Shown: piece by piece, positions 8,516-17,063 of the stretch
How positions within the stretch are numbered: the stretch's first letter is position 1
Layout of the letters: every line of letters begins with the position of its first letter
Assembly: GCA_023264815.1 (NCBI GenBank)
Contig: JAHFUZ010000003.1
Location: 124,001 to 188,000, forward strand
DNA length: 64,000 nt
From: Arthrobacter sp.
Lineage (GTDB): Bacteria > Actinomycetota > Actinomycetes > Actinomycetales > Micrococcaceae
Reading direction: 5' to 3'
Notes under the pieces: generated by a model
Seen by the model: only the letters and a program-made list of their open reading frames with translations
The model's database searches: none
What the model was told of the DNA's origin: nothing
Program-made: the position numbers and the translations under genes

Positions 8516-9352
8516 CTAGGAGCCGACGCGGAAGCGTGCGAAGGACGTGCCCTTGACGCCGGCCTCTTCGAGGACCTGTGCCACGGACTTCTTGGCGTCC
8601 TTGGCAAATGCCTGGTCAACCAGGACTTCGCCCTTGTAGAAGCCCGTCACGCGGCCTTCCACAATCTTGGTGAGCGCTGCTTCAGGCTTGCCTTCAGCCT
8701 TGGCGGTCTCTTCGGCGATGCGGCGCTCGGACTCAACCAGCTCGGACGGAACGTCTTCGCGGGTCAGGTAGTTCGGGGACATCGCTGCGATGTGGACTGC
8801 AACGTCGTGTGCGGCGGTGGCGGCTGCTTCGCCTTCACCGTCGACAGCGAACAGGACGCCCACCTGGGCCGGGAGGTCTTTGGAGGTCTTGTGCAGGTAA
8901 GCGTCGACCGTGCCGCCCTCAATGCGGGAGATCCGGCGCACAACGACCTTTTCGCCCAGGATTGCGCCTTCTTCGACGACGACCTCGGACAGCGGCTTGC
9001 CGTCAACTTCGGTGGCCAGCAGTGCCTCGAGATCGGCAGCGCCGGACTCCACAGCCACAGCCAGGACCTTGTCGGCCAGCTGGATGAACTTGTCAGCCTT
9101 GGCAACGAAGTCAGTCTCGCAGTTGACCTCGATCATGACGCCAACGCCGTTGCTGACCTTGGCGGCAACCAGGCCTTCAGCGGTGGAGCGGCCTTCGCGC
9201 TTCGTGGCGCCCTTGAGGCCCTTGATGCGGATGATCTCGATGGCCTTCTCGGCATCACCGTTGGCTTCGTCAAGAGCCTTCTTGACATCCATCATGCCGG
9301 CGCCTGTGCGCTCGCGCAGAGCCTTGATATCAGCGGCAGTGTAGTTCGCCAT
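8516..9352 (-). CDS. tsf: Elongation factor Ts
   Basis: Guanine nucleotide exchange factor for EF-Tu. It has 278 residues. The N-terminal UBA-like domain holds [21 protein letters not shown], and the EF-Ts signature CETDFVAK follows near residue 80. The C-terminal part carries [21 protein letters not shown]. The ATG follows a GAGGGGTTCAC ribosome site. It lies downstream of rpsB, with a perfect long hairpin in the 129-base gap, and has a terminator directly after it. Confidence 0.97.
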   Translation of the reverse strand: MANYTAADIKALRERTGAGMMDVKKALDEANGDAEKAIEIIRIKGLKGATKREGRSTAEGLVAAKVSNGVGVMIEVNCETDFVAKADKFIQLADKVLAVAVESGAADLEALLATEVDGKPLSEVVVEEGAILGEKVVVRRISRIEGGTVDAYLHKTSKDLPAQVGVLFAVDGEGEAAATAAHDVAVHIAAMSPNYLTREDVPSELVESERRIAEETAKAEGKPEAALTKIVEGRVTGFYKGEVLVDQAFAKDAKKSVAQVLEEAGVKGTSFARFRVGS

Positions 9353-9393
9353 GTGAACCCCTCTGTCTAGAAAATTTATGTGGTGTACGGACC

Positions 9394-9432
9394 GACAGGA
9401 CAGCGGCTCACCTGGTGAGCCGCCATCCTGTC
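9394..9432 (-). other. Perfect long hairpin between rpsB and tsf
   Basis: Arms GACAGGA-CA-GCGGCTCAC and GTGAGCCGC-CA-TCCTGTC pair almost completely around a CTG loop; the only unpaired positions are the two-base CA/CA internal loop. No T-run follows on the coding strand. It may act as a processing site or attenuator that sets the S2 to EF-Ts ratio. Confidence 0.6.
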
Positions 9433-9481
9433 AGTGATCCAGCGCTGCGGGCAGCGCGGGAGAATCCGGATTTATTTGTTT

Positions 9482-10348
9482 TTACTTGTCCGCGTCGGCG
9501 GCGGGAGCCTCGGCAGCGGCCGGTGCTTCCTCGGCGGCCGGAGCGGCAGCCTCTGCTGCCGGGGCAGCTGCTTCTTCAGACTTGCTGCCTTCGAGGAGCT
9601 CGCGCTCCCACTCAGCCAGCGGCTCTTCCGGAGCTTCGGTGGTGCCGGTTGCGCGCTGGTTGCGGGCGATGAGGCCCTCGGCAACGGCGTCCGCGACAAC
9701 GCGGGTCAGCAGGTTCACGGAGCGGATGGCGTCGTCGTTGCCCGGGATCGGGAAGTCGACTTCGTCGGGATCGCAGTTGGTGTCCAGGATGGCCACAACC
9801 GGGATGTTCAGCTTCTTGGCTTCGTCAACGGCCAGGTGTTCCTTCTTGGTGTCCACGATCCAGAGCACGGAAGGTGCCTTGGTCAGGTTGCGGATACCGC
9901 CGAGGTTGGTTTCCAACTTGGTGAGTTCACGGCGAAGGAGCAGCAGTTCCTTCTTGGTGTACGCGGAACCGGCGACGTCGTCGAAGTCGATCTCTTCCAG
10001 TTCCTTCATACGCTGGATGCGCTTGGAAACGGTCTGGAAGTTGGTCAGCATACCGCCGAGCCAGCGCTGGTTGACGTACGGCTGGCCAACGCGGGTAGCC
10101 TGCTCAGCAATTGCTTCCTGGGCCTGCTTCTTGGTGCCGACGAAGAGGACGGTGCCGCCGTGTGCGACGGTGGCCTTAACGAACTCGTAGGCGCGGTCGA
10201 TGTAGGACAGCGACTGCTGAAGGTCAATGATGTAGATGCCGTTGCGCTCCGTGAAGATGAATCGCTTCATCTTCGGGTTCCAACGACGGGTCTGGTGTCC
10301 AAAGTGGACGCCGCTGTCAAGCAGCTGGCGCATAGTTACGACGGGCAT
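9482..10348 (-). CDS. rpsB: 30S ribosomal protein S2
   Basis: Small-subunit ribosomal protein, 288 residues. The core is classical: [25 protein letters not shown] at the start, then [12 protein letters not shown] and [12 protein letters not shown] near residues 75-100, and [16 protein letters not shown] sequence near 155. After about residue 250 there is an Ala/Glu/Pro-rich low-complexity tail (repeats of [13 protein letters not shown]), common in actinobacterial S2. A strong GGAAGGAG site lies seven bases before the ATG. First gene of the leftward translation cluster, transcribed from the 401-base gap shared with the M23 gene. Confidence 0.97.
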   Translation of the reverse strand: MPVVTMRQLLDSGVHFGHQTRRWNPKMKRFIFTERNGIYIIDLQQSLSYIDRAYEFVKATVAHGGTVLFVGTKKQAQEAIAEQATRVGQPYVNQRWLGGMLTNFQTVSKRIQRMKELEEIDFDDVAGSAYTKKELLLLRRELTKLETNLGGIRNLTKAPSVLWIVDTKKEHLAVDEAKKLNIPVVAILDTNCDPDEVDFPIPGNDDAIRSVNLLTRVVADAVAEGLIARNQRATGTTEAPEEPLAEWERELLEGSKSEEAAAPAAEAAAPAAEEAPAAAEAPAADADK

Positions 10349-10749
10349 GCCGACGCTCCTTCCGGCAGGTCATTCATGAGAAAGCCTTGCGGCCCTCTTA
10401 CCCTGCCAATAGTTGACGGTTGTTTAGCGTGGCCCAGGCCGGGCCGTGCTCCTGGCACCCCTTGCGCTTCCCATCAGGCCCATGGGGACCTGACCGCGGG
10501 AGGCACAATCCTCCACACACAAAGCCGGGGCTTCAGTTGTGGAGGGCTGGATGCGCGTAGTCAGCTGCTGCTCCCCCGCATTCCTGAATGAGGCGTGCCG
10601 ACGCAAGCGTTGAGGGCACAGCAGACTGCTCCACCAAGTGTACTACAGCCGCCGATATCTTCCGGACGGAATCCACCCACCCCGCAGGGTTATCCACATG
10701 GCCGAACCCGGCACTGCCGAGGGTGGGCTGGACCGGGAATGCTGGGCAG
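10349..10749. other. Divergent intergenic region between rpsB and M23 gene
   Basis: A 401-base non-coding stretch that must hold the rpsB leader and promoter and the promoter for the M23 gene. Apart from the rpsB ribosome site and one strong inverted repeat (listed separately), no confident promoter hexamers, RNA gene or credible small ORF was seen. Open frames here lack ribosome sites. Confidence 0.5.
10510..10545 (-). other. Inverted repeat in rpsB upstream region
   Basis: Outer arms CCTCCACA and TGTGGAGG enclose a second inverted repeat AAGCC/GGCTT. The element is about 160 bases upstream of the rpsB start. It could be a leader hairpin, a terminator-like element or a regulator site; no T-run follows on either strand. 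Confidence 0.45.
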
Positions 10750-11301
10750 ATGAAGGCAATCCTCGTACTGGCCGCCGTCATTCTCCTGCCGGCGGCCGCG
10801 GGACCTCCAGCCGCGGTCCCCCGCCCCGGCTGGAGCTGGCCGCTCTCTCCCAAACCAGCTGTGCTGCGCGCCTTCGACCCACCCGACAAGCCGTGGATGA
10901 GCGGGCACCGCGGGGTGGACCTGGGAGCAATGCACGACGGCGCTCCGGTCACCTCACCGGCGTCCGGCACCGTGAGTTTTGTCGGAATGGTGGTGGACCG
11001 TCCCGTCATTACCATCGATCATGGCGGCGGACTTCGGAGCAGCTTCGAGCCGGTGGAGAGCGTGCTGACCGCCGGAGAACCGGTTGAACAGGGCCAGACC
11101 ATAGGAACACTGCAACCCGGCCATTGTGCCTCTCTGGCCTGCGTCCATTGGGGCGTCCGGCGCGGGGACGCGTACGTCAATCCGCTGGAATTCGTCACGG
11201 ACCTCCGCCCCTCCATCCTGTTGCCGGTCAGCAATGCCGCCGCCGTCAGCCGCACGGACCCCGCTGGCAGGGCAGACACGGCGGTGCTAGACGATGGCTG
11301 A
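10750..11301 (+). CDS. M23-family (LytM-like) peptidase domain protein, exported
   Basis: A 183-residue protein with an N-terminal signal segment (MKAILVLAAVILLPAAAG) and one M23 domain. The first metal-ligand motif is present (GHRGVDLGA, His and Asp near residues 55-60), and LytM core strands follow (SGTVSFVGMVVDRPVITIDHGGG). In the last motif, where active enzymes have HxH, the sequence reads ACVHWGVRRG, so the first His is replaced by Cys. The second His remains. The protein may be a degenerate activator or a cell-wall hydrolase with altered chemistry. The start is chosen because the signal peptide begins there; the ribosome site is weak. It diverges from rpsB. Confidence 0.85.
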   Translation: MKAILVLAAVILLPAAAGPPAAVPRPGWSWPLSPKPAVLRAFDPPDKPWMSGHRGVDLGAMHDGAPVTSPASGTVSFVGMVVDRPVITIDHGGGLRSSFEPVESVLTAGEPVEQGQTIGTLQPGHCASLACVHWGVRRGDAYVNPLEFVTDLRPSILLPVSNAAAVSRTDPAGRADTAVLDDG

Positions 11302-12477
11302 GATTCCGGTGATGGCGCGGCCGGTGACCAGGGTGTTGACTTCATGGGTTCCCTCGTAGGAATAGATGGCCTCCGCATCGGCGAAGATCTTAGCCATCTC
11401 AAAGTCGGTCACGATCCCATTGCCGCCCAAAAGGCTGCGTCCGATCGCCACGCTTTCGCGCATGCGGGCGGTGGTGAATGCCTTGGCCAGCGCGGACTGT
11501 TCATCCTTTGCCTGGCCGGCATCTTCCAGCTGGGAAAGCCTGACCATCATGCCCATTGAGCTGACCGCATTGCCCAGGATCTGCACCAGCTGGCTCTGGA
11601 CCAGCTGGAACGATGCCAGCGGACGGCCGAACTGGTGGCGTTCCACAGCGTAGCGCCGGGCCACGTCGAAGGCGGCGAGCTGCTGCCCCACGGCCTGCCA
11701 GGCGACAGCCAGCCGGGTCACTTTGAGGACCTTATTGGTGTCCCGGAAGCTGTTGGCGCCGGCGAGCTTGAAGAAGTCGGGAACCACCACGTCCTCCAGG
11801 ACAATGTCGGCGTTCTGGACGGTCCTGAGGGCGATCTTGTTTTCAATCTTCGTGGCACGGAACCCCGGCAGCGAGGTGTCCACCATGAAGCCCTTGACCT
11901 GGTTGTCGGCGATGTCGCGGGCGTAGATGACCACCCAGTCGGAGAACGTGGCGTTGCCGATCCAGCGCTTGGCACCGTTCAGGATCCAGGTGTCGCCACG
12001 GCGCTCCGCCGTGGTGCGCGTTCCGCCGGCCACGTCGGAGCCGCCCAGGGGTTCAGTGAGCCCGAATGCACCGATCTTCTTAAGCGAGTAGATGTCCGGG
12101 AGCCACGCCTCCTGCTGCTCCTGCGAGGCAAGTGCCTCAATCGAGCCCGTGAAGAGGCCGTCGTGGACGCCCAGGAAGGTGGCAATGGAAGCGTCGGCAC
12201 GGGTGGCCTCGGCGTGGACCAGGCCGGCAAAGACGTTCGAGTAGCCCTGGCGGCGCACGGGGCTCACGAGGTCGATTTCGGCCAGTTTGGGGATGAGGTC
12301 CATGGGAAATTCGCCGCGGTTCCAGCAGTCCACTGCGATGGGCCGCACTTCGCGACTCAGGAAGCCACGGATCTCGGCGAGCCGGTCCTGTTCCTTGCCG
12401 GTGAGCATCTGCTCGAAGGCAAAGAAGTCGCCATCGGCGTACGGAAGGTTGTTGATGTCAATGGATTTCTTGGACAT
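11287..12477 (-). CDS. Acyl-CoA dehydrogenase
   Basis: FAD-dependent acyl-CoA dehydrogenase, 396 residues from an ATG preceded by GAGGAAG. Family motifs: FGLTEPLGGSDVAGG (FAD/substrate loop) near residue 135, RWIGNATFSDWVVIYAR near 170, and RQFGRP-type YAVERHQFGRPLASFQLVQ near 285. The C-terminal YSYEGTHEVN places Glu375 at the position of the catalytic base in glutaryl-CoA and short-chain enzymes. The overall pattern resembles glutaryl-CoA dehydrogenase-like members, but the substrate cannot be assigned. Its 3' end overlaps that of the M23 gene by 15 bases (tail to tail). A GTTAC-N6-GTAAC operator lies about 70 bases upstream. Confidence 0.92.
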   Translation of the reverse strand: MSKKSIDINNLPYADGDFFAFEQMLTGKEQDRLAEIRGFLSREVRPIAVDCWNRGEFPMDLIPKLAEIDLVSPVRRQGYSNVFAGLVHAEATRADASIATFLGVHDGLFTGSIEALASQEQQEAWLPDIYSLKKIGAFGLTEPLGGSDVAGGTRTTAERRGDTWILNGAKRWIGNATFSDWVVIYARDIADNQVKGFMVDTSLPGFRATKIENKIALRTVQNADIVLEDVVVPDFFKLAGANSFRDTNKVLKVTRLAVAWQAVGQQLAAFDVARRYAVERHQFGRPLASFQLVQSQLVQILGNAVSSMGMMVRLSQLEDAGQAKDEQSALAKAFTTARMRESVAIGRSLLGGNGIVTDFEMAKIFADAEAIYSYEGTHEVNTLVTGRAITGISAIV

Positions 12478-12545
12478 GGCTTCCTCGCTGGGTAATCGTG
12501 CTGGCGATAGGGAGTCCTTGGAGTTCACTCCTCGGAATTCATTAT

Positions 12546-12561
12546 GTTACTGGTGAGTAAC
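12546..12561. promoter_or_regulatory. TetR-type operator candidate (GTTAC-N6-GTAAC)
   Basis: Inverted repeat GTTACT-GGTG-AGTAAC in the 208-base gap between the acyl-CoA dehydrogenase and the helicase, about 69 bases upstream of the dehydrogenase start. The TTAC...GTAA arms resemble operators of TetR-type fatty-acid regulators of actinobacteria. A second copy of the arm pattern occurs at 34191-34206. Confidence 0.45.
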
Positions 12562-12685
12562 TTACCGTAAGGATCGTCGTCCCGCAACGCCCGCTGACCG
12601 AGGCGCGTCTGGCCAAATTGACCACTGGCTGGTTCGGTAAGGTCGGGGTGCAAGGATTTTTGGCACGTAATGCTTGGGGGAACAT

Positions 12686-15454
12686 ATGACTGACCCGCGC
12701 CGCGAGGCTGTACTCATCCAACGCCCGGATAAGTCATTTGAGGACAAGACCTCTGAAGTCCTGGAAGTCGAGGCCGGTACAGACTTCACCTACGTAACCT
12801 TCCAGTCAGCCAACAAAACCAGGAAGTACAGGTACTCGGCCCGTAAGATCCTGATTCTTCGCGACCCCGTGCAGGAACGGCTTGACGAGAAGGACTGCGT
12901 CACTGTCCGCGGCGAACCCGTGCAAGGGGTGAGGCAGGTCTGGCGGTTCGATGGTCCCGGCCAGACGTGGTGGCGGGTCTTCTCATCGACTGGTGGTCGC
13001 GAGAGCTACCAAACCGTCGGGCAGGACGAGTTGAGTATCGTCCGGGCCGCAGCGCTACCGGCCGAGGCCTACGACGTCCTCAATTACTGGACCGACGTCG
13101 TTTCCCGTCTTGAACAGAACGATCCCCTTCAGCGGCTATACGAACGGTTCAAGGCAGTTCCCCAAGGGAGCGTCCTGGATTTATATCTTCAAGGAGCTGC
13201 TCTTGATGCCCCGGCGGAAACCGGGCAGCTGATCTTCCCGTTCTCTTCAAACCTCGGCCAACGCGAGGCACTCCGAAAAGGCCTCGCTCACCGTATTTCC
13301 GTCATCGACGGCCCTCCGGGAACAGGCAAGACGGAGACCATACTCAGCCTGATTGCCAACATTATTCGAACTCCGGGAATGACTGTGGGCGTTGTGTCGT
13401 CCAATAACGCTGCGGTAGCAAACGTCCGCGAAAAGCTTGCGGGGGAAGGGCTCGGCCACGTTGTGGCCGACCTGGGGAACAACGAAGTCAGAAACAGGTT
13501 TTTCTCGGGCCAACACGACGAGAATATGGACGCGCAGCGCCGGGCAGGCGCCACACCTGTCCCGATGCCTGCAGAACAGGTGATTTCGGATCTCGACGAA
13601 CGCCTCCAACAGCTGCAGGTCACCATCAGGGAGCTGGCCATTCAGCGGCAGGAACTTGCCGCCTACGAACTCGAACGGCGTCACTTCCAGCACCACGTCG
13701 ACAGCGACGATCTGCCGCTGCTTCCCGCCTTGGCGCTCCTGCGGCGGCCGTCAGGCCGCATCCTCGAATTCCTCGCGGAGACAGCTTCCGTTCCAGCAAA
13801 CGAAAGTCCCCTCAAGAAACTCTTCCGAGGTGTCAAAAGCCGATTCCGATATGGATCCACAAAGCACATCAATCCCAACGACACCGGAGTGGTCCTTCGT
13901 CTCCAGGGCGCGTTCTACGACAACAGGATTGCAGAACTCGAACAGAAGGTTCAGGAGGCTGAAAGGCAACTCGGGCAGAACCACGCTCCCGGTCTTGAAG
14001 ACGACCTGAAGCAAGTGTCACGGCAGGCGTTGGACGCCAGCCTTCATCAGCGTTACGCCTGGGGAAGTGCGCAGAGCCATACTGTTCGGACGTACCGCAG
14101 GCACTTCACAGCCTTTACTCACCGCTATCCAGTAGTTTTGAGCACCTGCCATTCCCTGCCACAAAGCATCCCGGCCGGTTTCCTTCTTGACTACCTGATC
14201 ATTGACGAAGCATCGCAAGTAGACCTGCTGGTCGCTGGCGTGGCGCTTTCCTGCGCAAAGAACGTGATCGTGGTGGGCGACCTGCAGCAACTCCCGCATA
14301 TTGCCGATAGAAATGCCGCAGCACGCGCCCGGCCAGCACCTGCTGCGAGTTACGACTATGTGCGGCACAGCATCCTGTCCTCAATCATTGAGCGATTCGG
14401 GGCCGGCCTCCCCCGAACGATGCTACGCGAGCACTACCGCTGCGACCCTTCCATCATCGACTTCTGCAACAAGAAGTTCTACGGTGGGCAACTGGTCCCG
14501 TATACCACTCGTCAACCCGGAAATACGGCTCTAGTGGTGGTACGAACTGCCAAGGGAAACCATATGAGGCAACATGCCGGTGGCCGCACCAATCAACGGG
14601 AAGCCGACGTCATCGCAACGGAGGTGCTGAAGCAATTCTGTTCAGACACCCAGCCGGAGAACATCGGCGTGGTGACCCCATATCGTCTTCAAGTGGACAA
14701 AGTAGCGGAAGCCCTCGTCGGCGCCATCCAGGCTGACACAGTTCACAAATTCCAAGGCCGTGCCAAAGACGTCATCATCATGAGCACGGTCTTGGACGAG
14801 ACGAAGGACGGACGCTTCGGTGTGGGTTTTGTGGACAACCCGCAACTGGTCAATGTGGCCGTCTCCAGGGCGGTCAAACGGTTTGTCCTGGTGACGAACT
14901 ACGACATGCTTCCGGCCAGCCGTCACCTGCGCGATCTGGTGCGGGTCATCCAATACCAGGATCCAGAACACGGCGTCTTCGACAGCAAAGTCCTCTCCGT
15001 CTTCGATCTCCTGTACAAAGAGTATTCAGCGCTGCTGGGACCCTTGGCTGCCCGGCTTCGGAAAACGTCCGATTTCCCTTCCGAAAACATCGTGTGGACG
15101 CTGCTTCTCGACATCCTTGCCGAGAAAGACCAGACACATCTCGCCGTCGCGCAGCAGGTGGTCCTGCGGAATTTGCTCCCTGGCCTGTCCCGGCTTACAC
15201 CCCGGCAAATGGACTATGTGCAAAATCGTGCCACCGTTGACTTCGTCGTCTATAACCGGATCACCAACGTTCCCGTCCTGGCTGTGGAAGTTGACGGCTT
15301 TGCCTTCCACGAAGCCAACCCCCGGCAAAAAGTCCGGGACGAACTAAAAGACGCGATCTTCGTCGCGCACAGCATTCCGCTGCTCAGACTGCCTACAACG
15401 GGCAGTGGGGAAGAACAGCTGATCCGCGAGTGGATCGCTATGGTGGATGTCTAG
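12686..15454 (+). CDS. SF1 DNA2/NAM7-like helicase with C-terminal DUF2726 nuclease-like domain
   Basis: A 922-residue protein. An N-terminal domain of about 190 residues of unknown function precedes an UPF1/DNA2-type helicase core: Walker A GPPGTGKT (209-216), DEAS (507-510), VVGDLQQLPH, the LREHYRCDPSIIDFCN motif, VVTPYRLQVDKV, TVHKFQGRAKDVI and NVAVSRAVKRF. The C-terminus (about 800-915) fits DUF2726, with Asp852 and a Glu868-Val-Asp870 motif in the layout of PD-(D/E)xK nucleases. The start is the ATG after GGGGGA. It stands alone, with more A/T-rich codons than its neighbours, and ends 34 bases from a tRNA 3' end, which suggests acquisition by transfer. Helicase-nuclease fusions of this kind often serve DNA repair or phage defence, but that role is inferred. 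Confidence 0.9.
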   Translation: MTDPRREAVLIQRPDKSFEDKTSEVLEVEAGTDFTYVTFQSANKTRKYRYSARKILILRDPVQERLDEKDCVTVRGEPVQGVRQVWRFDGPGQTWWRVFSSTGGRESYQTVGQDELSIVRAAALPAEAYDVLNYWTDVVSRLEQNDPLQRLYERFKAVPQGSVLDLYLQGAALDAPAETGQLIFPFSSNLGQREALRKGLAHRISVIDGPPGTGKTETILSLIANIIRTPGMTVGVVSSNNAAVANVREKLAGEGLGHVVADLGNNEVRNRFFSGQHDENMDAQRRAGATPVPMPAEQVISDLDERLQQLQVTIRELAIQRQELAAYELERRHFQHHVDSDDLPLLPALALLRRPSGRILEFLAETASVPANESPLKKLFRGVKSRFRYGSTKHINPNDTGVVLRLQGAFYDNRIAELEQKVQEAERQLGQNHAPGLEDDLKQVSRQALDASLHQRYAWGSAQSHTVRTYRRHFTAFTHRYPVVLSTCHSLPQSIPAGFLLDYLIIDEASQVDLLVAGVALSCAKNVIVVGDLQQLPHIADRNAAARARPAPAASYDYVRHSILSSIIERFGAGLPRTMLREHYRCDPSIIDFCNKKFYGGQLVPYTTRQPGNTALVVVRTAKGNHMRQHAGGRTNQREADVIATEVLKQFCSDTQPENIGVVTPYRLQVDKVAEALVGAIQADTVHKFQGRAKDVIIMSTVLDETKDGRFGVGFVDNPQLVNVAVSRAVKRFVLVTNYDMLPASRHLRDLVRVIQYQDPEHGVFDSKVLSVFDLLYKEYSALLGPLAARLRKTSDFPSENIVWTLLLDILAEKDQTHLAVAQQVVLRNLLPGLSRLTPRQMDYVQNRATVDFVVYNRITNVPVLAVEVDGFAFHEANPRQKVRDELKDAIFVAHSIPLLRLPTTGSGEEQLIREWIAMVDV

Positions 15455-15488
15455 CATGGAGCAACGCGGCACGCCAGACGTCAAGAGG

Positions 15489-15562
15489 TAGGGCTACTCG
15501 GACTTGAACCGAGGACCTTAGGATTATGAGTCCCGCGCTCTAACCAGCTGAGCTATAGCCCC
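15489..15562 (-). tRNA. tRNA with CAT anticodon (Met or Ile2)
   Basis: A 74-base cloverleaf: 7-bp acceptor stem (GGGGCTA with TAGCCCT, terminal G-T pair), D-loop GCTCAGCTGGTTAGAGC, anticodon loop CTCATAA, T-arm GGTTCAAGTCC. The anticodon is CAT; elongator Met and lysidine-modified Ile2 cannot be separated with confidence here. The anticodon stem has one C-A mismatch at its outer end. CCA is not encoded. Confidence 0.93.
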
Positions 15563-15699
15563 GCGCCCCGTCCGCCTGGTCCGTTGAGGACTTCGGTTTC
15601 AGCAGGGCAAAAACACTCTAGCAAACCGCAGCGGGTCCCCTGACCACGTTGCTGCCCGGCAGGGCGCTTGGCGGACACCCCTGCCGGTGCGAACCTGGA

Positions 15700-16896
15700 T
15701 CAGACCACATTGTCTTCGAAGCCGGCGCCCCGGTAGAGGTCCTCAAAGGTCTGCAACGTCCCCTCGATGCTGTGTGGCTCCACCATGCGCCTGCTGGCCT
15801 GGCCCATCGCCTCCCGTTCCGCGGCGGGCAACTGCAGGATCCGGGTGATCTTGGCCGCCAGGTCGTCACTGTCGTTGGGAGTGAACAGGTAGCCGTTCTC
15901 GCCGTCGCGGACCAGGTGCGGCAGTGCCATGGCGTCGGCGAGCACAACGGGCGTCGAAGCCGACATGGCTTCCAGCGTGACCAGGGACTGGAGCTCGGCA
16001 GTTCCGGGCATGCAGAACAGGTCGGCTTTGATGTAGGCCTCGCGGAGCTGTTCGTCACTGGCCAGGCCAAGGAACTTCACCCGGTCCTCGAGTCCCAGCC
16101 GCTTCGCCAGTGCTTCGAGGGGTTGGCGAACTTCACCGCCGCCCACAATTTCCAGGTGGACGTTCAGCTCTGCCGGGGTCTTGGCCACAGCATTGATGAG
16201 CACATCCACGTGTTTTTCCTCTGCCAGCCTGCCGGCAAACATCACCGTGGGATGCGCATGCGGTTCGATGACCTCGCCGGGCCGGGGCTCGTAGGCTGCG
16301 GAGTCGATGCCGTTGGAGAGGGGCAGGACCTTGCGCAGGAACGCATGCTGGTGCATTGCCTTCGCGGCAAGCGGTGTGGGGGTGGTGACCACGTCCGCCT
16401 GGCCCATCACCTTGCCCATGTCCTTCCAGGAGATCTTCCCGATGATGTCCTTAAACCACTGCGGGAAGGGCAGGAACGGGTTGAGGTTCTCCGGCATGAA
16501 GTGGTTGGTGGCCACAATCCGGACGCCCCGCTTCACGGCCTCGTACAGGACATGCTCACCGATCATGTAGTGGCTTTGGATATGAACCACGTCCGGCTTG
16601 ATCCGGTCGAAGAGGAGGCTGATCTCCTTCTTGATCTCCCAGGGAAAGCAGATGCGGAAGTACTCATGGGTAAAGGCACGATGGGAGCGCAGCCGGTGCA
16701 CGGTGGCCTCGGAACGGAACTCCGTGAAACTTCCGCCGTTGTCCGCACGGCAGGCCAGCACATGCACGTTATGCCCGCGGCCGGTCATGCCTTTCGCCAG
16801 CCGGTAGCTGAACTGGGCGGCCCCGTTGATGTGGGGCGGATACGTGTCCGCGGCAATCAGGATGGTCAGGGGGCGCTGGTCAGAGGGCGTGGTCAC
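15700..16896 (-). CDS. Glycosyltransferase family 4
   Basis: GT-B fold glycosyltransferase, 398 residues. The N-terminal half begins with LTILIAADTYPPHINGAAQFSYRLAKGM, the usual GT4 acceptor-side loop. The C-terminal nucleotide-sugar domain starts near residue 220 (PTVMFAGRLAEEKHVDVLI) and carries the E-x7-E motif in GTAELQSLVTLEAMS, followed by VVLADAMALPHLVRDGENGYLF. Such enzymes transfer hexoses to lipids or polysaccharides; similarity to diacylglycerol glucosyl/mannosyltransferases is suggestive only. It is a single gene between the tRNA and a transporter, with no nearby polysaccharide cluster to define a substrate. Confidence 0.9.
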   Translation of the reverse strand: MTTPSDQRPLTILIAADTYPPHINGAAQFSYRLAKGMTGRGHNVHVLACRADNGGSFTEFRSEATVHRLRSHRAFTHEYFRICFPWEIKKEISLLFDRIKPDVVHIQSHYMIGEHVLYEAVKRGVRIVATNHFMPENLNPFLPFPQWFKDIIGKISWKDMGKVMGQADVVTTPTPLAAKAMHQHAFLRKVLPLSNGIDSAAYEPRPGEVIEPHAHPTVMFAGRLAEEKHVDVLINAVAKTPAELNVHLEIVGGGEVRQPLEALAKRLGLEDRVKFLGLASDEQLREAYIKADLFCMPGTAELQSLVTLEAMSASTPVVLADAMALPHLVRDGENGYLFTPNDSDDLAAKITRILQLPAAEREAMGQASRRMVEPHSIEGTLQTFEDLYRGAGFEDNVV

Positions 16897-17063
16897 GTGG
16901 AGGGCTCCTGAAGGTCACGGTGCGCAGCTGACGCTGAAGCACCGGGTGGCTGCCGGCGCGGTAGCGCGGTGCCTTGGTGAAAATCGGTCTACAAGGTTCG
17001 GTTGGATGTAAAACTGGGGAGTTGTTGGCTGGTCGTGGACGCGTCGGGATCGGGTGGACTCGG

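Noticed and set aside
12562..15562. Possible genomic island with attachment repeats around the helicase gene
   Set aside because: No copy of the tRNA 3' end was found on the far side and no integrase is present; only a transferred gene is supported.
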